Assembly: GCF_027579695.1 (NCBI RefSeq)
Contig: NC_083583.1
Location: forward strand, 2,263,625-2,327,624
Direction: 5' to 3'
DNA from: Neoarius graeffei
Taxonomy: Eukaryota > Chordata > Actinopteri > Siluriformes > Ariidae
DNA length: 64,000 nucleotides
A program made the position numbers and the translations under genes. Below are positions 12,601 through 19,930 of this stretch, piece by piece (the first letter of the stretch is position 1; each line of letters opens with the position of its first letter). Under the pieces are notes generated by a model. The model did no database searches. It was not told where the DNA came from and saw only the letters and a program-made list of their open reading frames with translations.

Positions 12601-15600
12601 CAGTTTTAGAGCTGAGCAAAAAACACCAGATTCCTGATGGACATCAATATTTATTTACTTTTAAAACAGTGTTAGTGAGAGTTAAACCTGTGTGTACACA
12701 CACACACACACACACCTCTCTGGATTCTTGATTTCCTCCGTGACAAAGTTCAGAGTGTCCCAGCCTGAGTAGGAGAACAGGGCAGAGTACAGGGCCAGAG
12801 CGATGTCTCCCGGGTCATGAGATGACCCCTGGAAGAAACCCTCAAAGTTTTTTATCTGACCTTGAAGACAAAACACATGAGCAACATTAAATTCCTGCAA
12901 AGGTGTAAAAAAAAAAAAGCAGAATGTGAAAGAAAAAATTAAGTTCTGCCTCATTTTATTTCATGTAAACAACATTTGCAAATGATCAGCTCTAGAACAT
13001 GGAACACTGCTGCATGGGGTTTATCGCAAGACAGGACTTATTTTCCTATAAAAGCACGTGTTCAATAAAAGTAAACTCAGTCCAGGAGTCTCACCCTGAC
13101 ACAGATTCACTATGCCTGTAATGATGATGACAACGAGGGCCAGAACTTTGATGTAGGTGGAGACGTCCTGCACTCTGATGCCCCACTTCACATATGCAGC
13201 GTTAATGAACGTCAACAAACCTACAACAGGTGGAGAAATAATCAGCGTTCCCCAACACAAGACTTTTATAAAACAAAAATTGCTGATAAAATGACCAACG
13301 GTGGCACAGGAACCTGAGCTTTAAAAAAAGCTTGTGTCAGTACAGCAAGATTCATGATAAAATAAACCCAGTAGGGCTGTGCGATATGGGAAAAAATGAA
13401 TATCCCGATACATTTTCTCCATTTCACGATATACGATATACATCTCGATATATTTAAATCTCCTCTAAAGGACCCCATGAAATCTAACTTTTACTCTTTA
13501 CTGTTTTCACTACAATCCCTGCAGATTAAATAACATTCTTGGTTAACTTTACAGGTGGTTTTCAACAACACATTTTACATTTTTATGTTAGTGATTTAAT
13601 CACAATTGAGTTGAAATAAGACTATTTTTATTCAACAAAGATGTGGCACAAACTGCAAAAACAATCTTGAAAATTGCAACAAAGGGGCAACACAATACAG
13701 AGCTGCTCAGAGCTCAAACCAATAAAGTGCAGCTCAACACTGAGAGAGACATTTAGCCTAAATAAGAAAAGTGCTCTTTCATTAAATTATTTTAAAAAAT
13801 AGATCTCCAAGCTATTAACCTGACTACTGAGAACCACTGGAACATTCACAATAGAGAGAGAGATTGAGGGAGAGAAGAGAGAGATCTGCAAAACATCATT
13901 TTTCTCTTTGCACACTTTTGAACTGAGTGTTTTCTGGCTCTGCCTCTCAGATGTGTGGAATTCCGGTATTGCCTTCTCTGTAAAATGTCTGCAACCAGGC
14001 AACTCATGTTTGGGATCGAGTGTGTTTAGTAATTTTTGGAAGCCTGGTTTTTCCTCTATACTAATCGGGATCATGTCTTCGGCAATGAAGTTAGTGATTG
14101 CATCCGTTATAGCTCTCCATCTCTGACTCGGTTTCTCATATGGGGGGGCTTTGGAGAACGAGGCCGCTATGGTCATTTGTTTAGTTCGTGGGCAAGTAGT
14201 TCAGAGTTTAAGAGACTCTTCATACTGTCCCGGGTGAGTTTTCAGGTGATGGAACATATTTGTCGTGCTGCTGCCTTTCATGATGACAGGTTTTTTTTTT
14301 TTTTTTGCACACTTTACAAACTGGCATTTGCTGTTCCATGTCCTCCTCGCGACAGCCAAAAAATGCCAGTTGACTGACCCCTTACTAGTTCTTTTAGGAA
14401 GTAATTTGTCGCTGAAATTGCCAGAGCTTACACGGTAGCCTATGCAACACCAGTGACTGCACGAACTGAGTCAGCGCTGGAAACCGGAACCAGGAAATCT
14501 TCCCGCCGGCAGTGTTGCCAGATACTGCTAACGTTTTCCAGCTCAAAATATGTTCAAAACCCGCCAAAATGCACTTAAAACCACCCAATCTGGCAACACA
14601 ACCGAAACTAGAAAATCTTCCCGGAAGTTCCTTTCAGCGCCGAGATGTTGCCCGGGATTGGTTGGCGAGTACGTGACGATATTGTTTTCTTTACCCTTAA
14701 GCAGCCTCTCACGTTACTGCCTGAGGGACAGGGAGAAAACCACCGGGAAAGGTTTTAAACAAACACGAAACAAACGCAAGTCAGAAGATGACCATAAAAT
14801 ACTCGATAGTTACGATATAATAATTTTATGTATCGCACACAGAATTTTTGCGATATATCGAGTATATTCGATATATCGCACAGCCCTAAAACCCAGTATA
14901 TAGAATTAAGTAGTTTGGTTCAGGGAAAAAAAAAAAAGTTATGTTCTTAGATCAGTAAATTTATTCTGATTCCACTGTATCATGTCCAAAACCCTCAGTG
15001 TCTTCAGGTCTTATTTTGCTCATAATCCATAAAATTCACTTTATAATTACTTTTTTCACGCGGAGAATTTTTATAAAATGTTACTGTTCACATTTTCAGA
15101 CCTGCACAGGATTTCTGAAATGGGTCGATTCAGGATGTACAAGTGAGATATCCCGAGGACACAGGCAGGAGAGGAGAAGCTCCACAAAACAGAGCCGGAA
15201 AAGCGTTTGAGGAAAATGGATTAACGACCCTGTGAGGGCGAAAGGACGAGAAAGACGATGAGCAGAAGAATGAGGCAGACGAGAGCACAACATTCACACG
15301 CAGGTCTGAGTTGTTTTTGGAGATTTTCCGCAAGATTCAAAGTGAAGAAACGTTTAAAGCTTTGTGTTTTGGAGAAAATAAACACAAAAAAGTTTTTAAA
15401 ATCTCGTTATTTACGTCATCATCGTCTCATCCCTGGATCTGTGTGTGTTCCCCAACCTTGTGTGATTTTTGTGATTTCCATACACAATTGGTAAAGGGTT
15501 TGTTTTATTCCCTTTCCGACCAACAAATGTGCTTACTGAGGATGTGCTTTAAGCTCCACACACACACACGCACACACACACACACACACACACCCTCAGA

Positions 15601-16274
15601 ACATTTACAGTTTATAAAAACTCCAAACAGGTTCAGTTCATTTCTAACACAGTGGTATGACGTCACAATACATTAACATCCTGATCGTTTAGTAAGGCCA
15701 CGGTTATTCAACATGTTTTTATTCCATGTTTCACTTCCCTACTGGAAAAAGAGTAACTGATTTAAGTGCACTCACAGATGCATGCTGCAGCAATGAGGCG
15801 AGAGGCAGAGTACGGCGGCTCACAGGTGGGGAACAGCGGCTGCACCAGGTAGTTGGCGAAGGTGATGGCGATGATGGCCTGGCTGGTGGGCTCAATGATG
15901 AGGAGCGATGTCCAGAGTCGAATAAATGCCAGAAAGCCTCCGAATGACTCCAGGATGTAGGCATAGCTGGCGCCCGACTTGGTGATGGTGGTGCCCAGTT
16001 CAGCGTAACACAGAGCGCCGATCACGGAGAAGATTCCCCCGAGGACCCAGACAACCAGCGAAAGCCCGTAGGAGCCGCTGTAGAGCAGCACACCTTTAGG
16101 AGACACGAAGATCCCCGAGCCGATCATGTTTCCCACGATAAGGCTGATGCCATTCAGGAGCGAGATCTCCTTCTTCAGCTGCATCGTCTCTCTGGGCCGC
16201 GACTCTTCTGTTCCCCTGGAACACTGTCTGTTTAATATGCCAGTACTGGAACCAGAACCAGAACCATTCTCCAT
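473..16274 (-). CDS. slc7a6: slc7a6: y+LAT2-type cationic/neutral amino-acid exchanger, complete coding region in 9 exons
   Basis: Light chain of a heteromeric amino-acid transporter. In the known family it pairs with SLC3A2/4F2hc at the plasma membrane and exchanges cationic amino acids for neutral ones plus Na+. Coding exons, all minus strand: 16274-15776, 13220-13095, 12860-12716, 12579-12456, 10324-10221, 9888-9792, 7680-7531, 6622-6439, 540-473. They total 1497 nt with matching phases at every junction, giving 498 residues. Visible hallmarks: the APC-superfamily GSGIF motif at residues 52-56; a Cys in FPTCEPPY (about 151), the expected disulfide site to the heavy chain; and the KNPER-type loop. 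Features such as [36 protein letters not shown] and the C-terminal FCVLTD favour SLC7A6 over SLC7A7. 5' UTR exons were not found. The introns are filled with transposons. Confidence 0.9.
730..1270 (-). mobile_element. Degraded 3' fragment of an RTE-like LINE
   Basis: The minus-strand reading (for example [20 protein letters not shown] and [12 protein letters not shown]) is a diverged version of the C-terminal reverse-transcriptase region of the RTE-like LINE at 48105-50790. The fragment ends toward 730 in the same kind of GAA-rich tail. Reading frame is broken. It sits between slc7a6 exon 9 and the Tc1 nest. Confidence 0.7.
1271..1823. other. Intronic AT-rich sequence, nothing recognised
   Basis: Low-complexity A/T-rich intron of slc7a6 (runs such as AAAAAAAACC at 1410). 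No coding or structured element was recognised. Confidence 0.5.
2090..2915 (-). mobile_element. L2-type LINE 3' fragment inside the Tc1 element
   Basis: Minus-strand ORF with the L2 reverse-transcriptase C-terminal signature: [57 protein letters not shown] and [12 protein letters not shown]. The 3' UTR runs to about 2090 (TTTATTTCTATAGCG on the plus strand). The first residues of the longer open frame (before about 2915) belong to the Tc1 host, so that frame is chimeric. 5'-truncated, non-functional. Confidence 0.8.
3613..4653. mobile_element. Non-autonomous DNA transposon inserted in the SINE
   Basis: Terminal inverted repeats: CAGTCCCCCCAGGATT at the left and, reading in from the right, CAGACCCTCCAGGATT. 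The SINE hexamer TATAGT/TGTAGT is present on both sides, i.e. a 6-bp target duplication with one later mutation. The interior has GTTGCGATT-type motifs near both ends and no credible ORF. A hAT-like or related superfamily is likely; the 6-bp duplication leaves this open. Confidence 0.65.
4363..4477. repeat. Short inverted-repeat element with GTTGCCAGAT ends
   Basis: Starts GTGTTGCCAGATACTGCT and ends in the complement (ATCTGGCAAC). A second copy with the same order of blocks (ACGTTTTCCAGC, AAAATATGTTCAAA, AAAATGCACTT) lies at 14510-14602. Probable tiny MITE; the two copies differ in about 10-15% of bases by eye plus a short insertion here. Confidence 0.6.
5203..5949 (+). mobile_element. PIF/Harbinger-type element with TTA target duplication
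   Basis: TTA at 5200-5202 and 5950-5952 flanks ends GGGCGTATTCACACC and (reverse) GGGTGTATTCAGACC. The subterminal parts are full of GGTCCGGACCAAA-type palindromes on both sides. It lacks a transposase but keeps a piece of the second Harbinger gene, a Myb/SANT-like protein (5590-5793). Confidence 0.8.
5590..5793 (+). pseudogene. Myb/SANT-like DNA-binding protein fragment of the Harbinger element
   Basis: Reads [20 protein letters not shown], then [20 protein letters not shown] and [14 protein letters not shown] before leaving the family pattern and stopping. This is the tryptophan-led trihelix/SANT-like domain carried by Harbinger transposons, where it brings the transposase to the element ends. 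Only the first two helices are kept; the third is replaced by unrelated sequence, so this copy is presumably inert. Confidence 0.65.
6120..6172. repeat. (AAAC)n simple repeat
   Basis: Tandem AAAC units at about 6127-6160 inside the Tc1 remnant. Confidence 0.8.
6439..6622 (-). CDS. slc7a6: slc7a6 coding exon 8
   Basis: 184 nt, acceptor TGTACAG and donor C|GTGAGT. Encodes the last two membrane helices ([20 protein letters not shown] and [15 protein letters not shown]) and LPESKRP. Its donor lies only about 37 bp from the broken end of the nested Tc1 element at 1824-6402. Confidence 0.92.
6720..6850. repeat. MITE-like dispersed repeat, copy 1
   Basis: GCTGATTAATTCTCTAGAAC, GCAGCTCTGAGAGTACCAC and TTGTTTCTATAGTAACGGCT reappear in reverse complement at 47400-47545 and partly at 10620-10690. 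It resembles a very abundant AT-rich MITE of fish introns. No ends with target duplication could be fixed. Confidence 0.55.
6968..7330 (-). mobile_element. tRNA-derived SINE, second tail type
   Basis: Minus-oriented copy in a slc7a6 intron. From 7330 it starts with the tRNA-like head (GTAGTGGTTAGCACTGTTGC, GGGTTCGAGCCCC) and shares the GTTTCCTCCGAGTGCTCCGG body with the AFC-type copies. It then switches to a different 3' half (GCTGAGGTGCCCTTGAGCGA) ending CAAATAAAGGTTTCTTCT. Same subtype as 28334-28700. Confidence 0.85.
7531..7680 (-). CDS. slc7a6: slc7a6 coding exon 7
   Basis: 150 nt, phase 0 at both sides, acceptor TCGCAG and donor AAG|GTGCCG. Encodes [20 protein letters not shown] through [11 protein letters not shown]. 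Confidence 0.93.
7940..8555 (+). mobile_element. 5'-truncated RTE-like LINE copy
   Basis: From TGAATTCAAGTCCCTGGGG to the GAA-rich tail it is almost identical to 50198-50785, the 3' end of the RTE-like LINE. It encodes [20 protein letters not shown] and [21 protein letters not shown] 7-bp deletion at about 8215 shifts the frame. TAGTAGCCA occurs on both sides (about 7926 and 8558), a plausible target duplication. Confidence 0.85.
8560..9360. other. slc7a6 intron, nothing recognised
   Basis: Ordinary mixed-composition intron sequence. No coding exon of either host gene and no repeat family was recognised. Confidence 0.4.
9361..9410. repeat. (CAAT)n microsatellite
   Basis: About twelve uninterrupted CAAT units. 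Confidence 0.97.
9599..9673. repeat. (AT)n-(AC)n compound microsatellite
   Basis: About 28 AT units followed by about 8 AC units, in the intron between slc7a6 exons 6 and 7. The AT part could form a hairpin. Confidence 0.97.
9792..9888 (-). CDS. slc7a6: slc7a6 coding exon 6
   Basis: 97 nt, acceptor TTTTAG and donor AAC|GTAAGT. Encodes [20 protein letters not shown] and [12 protein letters not shown]. Confidence 0.93.
10012..10195. repeat. Dispersed fish repeat (CCTCCACCAA/GGAGGTTATG type)
   Basis: The order CCTCCACCAA, GGAGGAGGTTATGTTTTTGC, GGATTTTGATGAAAT, GGCGGAGGTCTG is that of a repeat found throughout fish introns; its class is not clear to me. It ends about 25 bp from slc7a6 exon 5. 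Confidence 0.45.
10221..10324 (-). CDS. slc7a6: slc7a6 coding exon 5
   Basis: 104 nt, acceptor TTGCAG and donor AG|GTCAGA. Encodes [20 protein letters not shown] and [14 protein letters not shown]; the [11 protein letters not shown] block matches SLC7A6 better than SLC7A7. Confidence 0.92.
10828..10972. repeat. Short MITE with GTTTCCCAAAAGC ends
   Basis: GTGGGTTTCCCAAAAGCCTC at the left is mirrored by GCTTTTGGGAAACTCAGG at the right, and TTAACGCTAAGAGCATC by the complement of GATCTTTGTGCTGCGA. About 145 bp, non-coding. Confidence 0.6.
10975..12017 (+). mobile_element. Transposon with TATAGAGATCTTGCA inverted ends and a broken ORF
   Basis: CTATAGAGATCTTGCAGTCA near 10974 is matched in reverse at about 12017 (complement of TGCAAGATCTCTATAG), giving inverted termini. 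From ATG at about 11068 a degenerate frame reads [27 protein letters not shown] and, after a frameshift, [20 protein letters not shown] and [14 protein letters not shown] followed by a GTAAGT donor. This looks like exon 1 of a fish transposon-borne protein of the kind often linked to YqaJ-like nucleases; that link is from memory and weak. Confidence 0.45.
12018..12440. other. slc7a6 intron, nothing recognised
   Basis: Between the transposon end and exon 4; AT-rich, no recognisable element. Confidence 0.4.
12456..12579 (-). CDS. slc7a6: slc7a6 coding exon 4
   Basis: 124 nt, acceptor GTTCAG and donor GTG|GTGTGT. Encodes [19 protein letters not shown] and the helix ending SDAVAV, a highly conserved block of the family. 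Confidence 0.92.
12697..12715. repeat. (CA)n microsatellite at the exon 3 donor
   Basis: About ten CA units on the plus strand (GT on the coding strand). It directly abuts slc7a6 exon 3 so that its first GT is the splice donor. Confidence 0.9.
12716..12860 (-). CDS. slc7a6: slc7a6 coding exon 3, donor inside a GT microsatellite
   Basis: 145 nt, acceptor TTCAAG. Encodes [14 protein letters not shown] and [18 protein letters not shown] through TEEIKNPER. The donor is AG|GTGTGTGTG, i.e. the first repeat unit of a (GT)n tract acts as the splice donor. The phase (two bases carried over) fits exon 4. Confidence 0.9.
13095..13220 (-). CDS. slc7a6: slc7a6 coding exon 2
   Basis: 126 nt, acceptor TTGTAG at the upstream side and donor G|GTGAGA, phase 1 to phase 1. 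Encodes [13 protein letters not shown] and the following helix ([13 protein letters not shown]), matching the region after AACIC in y+LAT transporters. Confidence 0.92.
13787..14370 (-). pseudogene. ZBED-like hAT transposase fragment
   Basis: Minus-strand pieces: [20 protein letters not shown] (end of the BED zinc finger), then after a stop [39 protein letters not shown] and [11 protein letters not shown]. This matches the region behind the BED finger in ZBED1-like hAT proteins. The frame is interrupted by a stop at about 14185 and the catalytic DDE region is absent, so only the N-terminal quarter of a transposase remains. Confidence 0.7.
14510..14602. repeat. Second copy of the GTTGCCAGAT inverted-repeat element
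   Basis: AGTGTTGCCAGATACTGCTA to AATCTGGCAACACA; see 4363-4477 for the other copy. About 93 bp with terminal GTGTTGCCAGAT inverted repeats. Confidence 0.65.
14897..15556. other. slc7a6 intron 1, nothing recognised
   Basis: Mixed intron sequence between the hAT element and the CA repeat. No exon or repeat family recognised. Confidence 0.4.
15557..15593. repeat. (CA)n microsatellite
   Basis: About 18 CA units with one CG interruption. Confidence 0.95.
15776..16274 (-). CDS. slc7a6: slc7a6 coding exon 1
   Basis: Encodes residues 1-166 plus one base: the cytoplasmic N-terminus rich in Ser/Gly, then the first transmembrane helices with [12 protein letters not shown] and the linker Cys in FPTCEPPY. 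The ATG at 16274 was chosen because it is the first Met before recognisable family sequence; the frame stays open for 20 more codons upstream, but those codons lie in a LINE-tail-like repeat. The exon ends in the donor T|GTGAGT (phase 1). A possible acceptor (GATTTTAG) sits immediately before the ATG. Confidence 0.92.
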
Positions 16275-16275
16275 T

Positions 16276-16640
16276 CTAAAATCAATCAAATTTATTTGTA
16301 TAACACGTTTTAATGACAAGTCAGTGCTGTACAAAGTGCTGAAGAAAGCACACGACAGGAGAATTGAAATAAAATTAAATAAAATATAATTACACCTGTC
16401 TAGACAGTGCTGTACATAAAAAAAAAATACCCAAGCAGCAACAGATACACAAAATAGTCGAAAGATAATTAGGAACAGTTAAAAGAAATGGAGGAAATAA
16501 ACAAGCTCTCATCTGGTTTTGTACACGGGGACAGAAAGAGCCTTTCTGGCCTCTAAATCATTCCAGAGCTGAAAGTCCAGCTCCCTCCCCTTTCCGACCT
16601 GGTGCGCAGCAGAACTAAAAGGTAGGTTACGTGCAGGAAT
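16276..16640 (-). mobile_element. LINE/SINE 3' tail abutting slc7a6 exon 1
   Basis: On the minus strand the sequence runs GCTGAAAGTCCAGCTC-like coding remains, then GTGCTGACTTGTCATTAAAA, ATACAAATAAATTTGATTGA. That is the tail pattern (AAATAAATTTGATTGATTG) of L2-related fish elements. The tail ends within 2 bp of the slc7a6 start codon. The far boundary is uncertain. Confidence 0.5.
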
Positions 16641-16799
16641 GTAGAAGATGAACAGTTCTGACAAGTAACTGGGTGCCTGACCTTAAAGAGAAGCTATAAA
16701 AAAAAAAACACCTCCTCGCCTGAAAATGTCCATTTCTGCTGTTAGGGCTGGAACTGTTCCACACTCACCTGGAAGAGGAGCCGAGTTTATTTTACCCCA

Positions 16800-17580
<781 letters not shown>

Positions 17581-17612
17581 TCGCAGTATATCTGCTCTCA
17601 TCTCTGCATGGT

Positions 17613-17616
<4 letters not shown>

Positions 17617-17676
<60 letters not shown>
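17617..17676. repeat. (CA)n microsatellite
   Basis: About 30 CA units, uninterrupted. Confidence 0.97.
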
Positions 17677-17680
<4 letters not shown>

Positions 17681-18359
17681 AGTGAATTATAACAAAGTAA
17701 TGAACTCAGACTTGGACTGACTCAATGAAGAAATCTCCACTTTTTTTCCTGAAACCATCTCTCAGTCTGAATCAGTGTAAAAACCACTTCCCCGACTGTT
17801 TAATTAGAAATTCTAGATAAGCTTCAGACTGAGACATTCTGTGTGCTGGAACAGGAAAATGAGCACCACGCTGTTAAACGATTACAGTTATTTTCAACTG
17901 CTTACACACATTTTCAAAGCTCTGTGTCTTTTTCTCAAAACTTTACACACAAATCCAAATATTACTCACACGAAATGTAAAAAGCGCTCTGTCTCCTGCG
18001 AAATGAAACACAGTATTCAGAATATTCTAAACACACCTCAAAAGCAAGCATTTGTCTCACATCATAAACACATTTCCCACAGTATCACATACGTGTGTAT
18101 ATCATTTACACACTGTTGCTCTAAATCTAAAGCTCTTTTTTTAATGTTTTTTATATATTGCCATACAAGAATGAAAATACAGTATTATGCAAACAGAAGT
18201 CAACACAAGCAATATTGGAACCAAAAATATTAAATTTTCTGAATAAATCGGTTGCTGTTGTGAATGCAGTATTGTACAGCATATAAGAAAAAAAGAAAGC
18301 AAAGTACACCAACCACCACATATGGTGATACAGCAACCAAAAAATAGACATGTATGAAA

Positions 18360-18361
<2 letters not shown>

Positions 18362-18413
<52 letters not shown>
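18362..18413. repeat. (TG)n microsatellite
   Basis: About 25 TG units just beyond the stop codon of the IS630-type transposase. Confidence 0.97.
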
Positions 18414-18414
<1 letters not shown>

Positions 18415-19080
18415 GATGGGGAGAGCAAGTTGGGTGTGTATTTAGGATGAATCTCTCCTCCGGGCTGGGTCTGGCCACAATATTTCATCAACATCGCATG
18501 CTATATTTTCTCTTGCCAAACATCGAGGAAAGAATCGTCTTGTGTGGCGTATCCAACCTTGGATAGAAGCAGCATCAATGTCACCACATGCTTCCTCCAT
18601 TGCCTGGAGAAGTGTAAGGCGGGCATAGGGACGATGATCATACACTTTCCAACGCCATGTTGAGAAGAATTTTTCGATCGGGTTAAGAAATGGTGAATAT
18701 GGAGGCAGGTTGACAACAGAAAAATGGGGATGGTTGGCAAACCAATTTTGGACCAGCTGGGAGTGATGAAAACTGACATTATCCCATATAACCACAAATC
18801 TTGCCTGTTCTGGATTCTCTTCCTTTGGAGCAAGAATACCATGAATATTGTCCAGAAATGTTAGGATATGACCAGTGTTATAGGGGCCAAGTGTTGCGTG
18901 GTGGTGCAGGACACCATTCTGTGTTATGGCGGCACACATGGTGACATTTCCTCCACGTTGGCCTGGGACATTGACAATTGCCCTCTGTCCAATGATGTTT
19001 CTCCCCCTCCGTCTTGACTTTGTGAGGTTGAATCCCACCTCATCCACATAAATGTATTAATGGAGGATGGGGTGGGCATC

Positions 19081-19485
19081 TGTTAGAACCTGTGTCTGTC
19101 TCAGTTCAGATGCGTTGACGTAAGAGCGCTCTGGAGCAGGGTTAAAACAAACCACACGAGTTAAATCAATCTGGTTTATTCAAGCACTGCTCAGTGATAC
19201 ACAGAGAGAGCAGGGTTTATATACATCAGAAGCTTGCGTGACAAGATAAGTAAGGGGCTCGGGGGCACAAGGTCAACTCGCCAGATAAGGAGTCGTTTTT
19301 ATTATACATGAAAGAGCAGACCATACACCCCCTAGAACAGGAGGAACCAGGAATGTGGTTTCAGCGAAACTAGAAGGTACAGAGAAAATAAAAGAGTATG
19401 TTCTCGCGATTATGCACGTTTACCAGGGTGTGAAAGGGTCATAAAGCTCAGGACAGCTATGCACGAGAACACACACAATCTTACA
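19081..19485 (-). repeat. 3' LTR of the endogenous retrovirus
   Basis: Same 405 bp as the 5' LTR. Plus-strand landmarks: TTTATT (AATAAA on the coding strand) at 19175-19180 and TTTATATA at 19216-19223. Flanked by the target duplication GCATC at 19076-19080. Confidence 0.95.
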
Positions 19486-19498
19486 ATCCCCTCTTTTA
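19486..19498 (-). promoter_or_regulatory. Polypurine tract
   Basis: AAAAGAGGGGAT immediately before the 3' LTR on the coding strand, the expected start site for plus-strand DNA synthesis. A near copy (CAAAGAGGGGAT) lies at about 19793-19804. Confidence 0.85.
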
Positions 19499-19526
19499 TA
19501 CTTTGTTTACAGAGTATAACTACAGT

Positions 19527-19712
19527 TTAGACTCTAACGTATTGACAGACATAACAAGACTGATTAGTATGTTGTTTAGCAGTCCAATTGGCAAATCGCC
19601 AAAAAACGTTGTCCTCGTGGCTGGCTTGAGCGGGATTCCCTGCTCCAAGCGCTAAGACCAATACCAGAAGGAAAGTCATACTGGTCACTGACTTTGTTCT
19701 TTCTGTGTCCAC
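19527..19712 (-). pseudogene. env: env stub: signal peptide and first residues only
   Basis: A 61-codon frame starting with charged residues, then a hydrophobic signal-peptide core (FLLVLVLALGAG), an AQAS cleavage-like site and about 30 residues with two N-glycosylation sequons (NWT, NQS) and CYVC. It stops 41 bp before the 3' LTR. The remaining surface and transmembrane subunits are missing, so this copy cannot encode a complete envelope. The deletion must have removed well over 1 kb if the ancestor had a normal env. Confidence 0.7.
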
Positions 19713-19930
19713 AGGATGTAGATAGTTGAAGGTAGCCCAGGCTCACGTGTCTTCCAGATTCCTCAGTTCAGAAGTCTGCGGGACGCACCGACCATCCCCT
19801 CTTTGTAGATCAGCCGAAACCGGATCACTCCGGATGCTGGAAAGGGGATCCCTGAAAAGGCCGTCAGCTATTGTCATAGCAACTTTCTGAAACACAAAAA
19901 CCTGTTAAGCATCAACAATATAGATTTCTA

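Larger units (their letters stand above)
13372..14888 (-). mobile_element. hAT transposon remnant (ZBED type)
   Basis: An exact 8-bp duplication AAACCCAG (13364-13371 and 14889-14896) flanks inverted ends TAGGGCTGTGCGATAT and the complement of ATATCGCACAGCCCTA. Size and duplication are typical of hAT elements. It carries a decayed BED-finger transposase on the minus strand and lies in slc7a6 intron 1. A copy of the GTTGCCAGAT MITE has inserted near its right end. Confidence 0.88.

Noticed and set aside
473-16274. slc7a7 rather than slc7a6
   Set aside because: Blocks in exons 1, 5, 6, 7 and 9 ([31 protein letters not shown]) fit SLC7A6 better; a gene-tree could still settle this.
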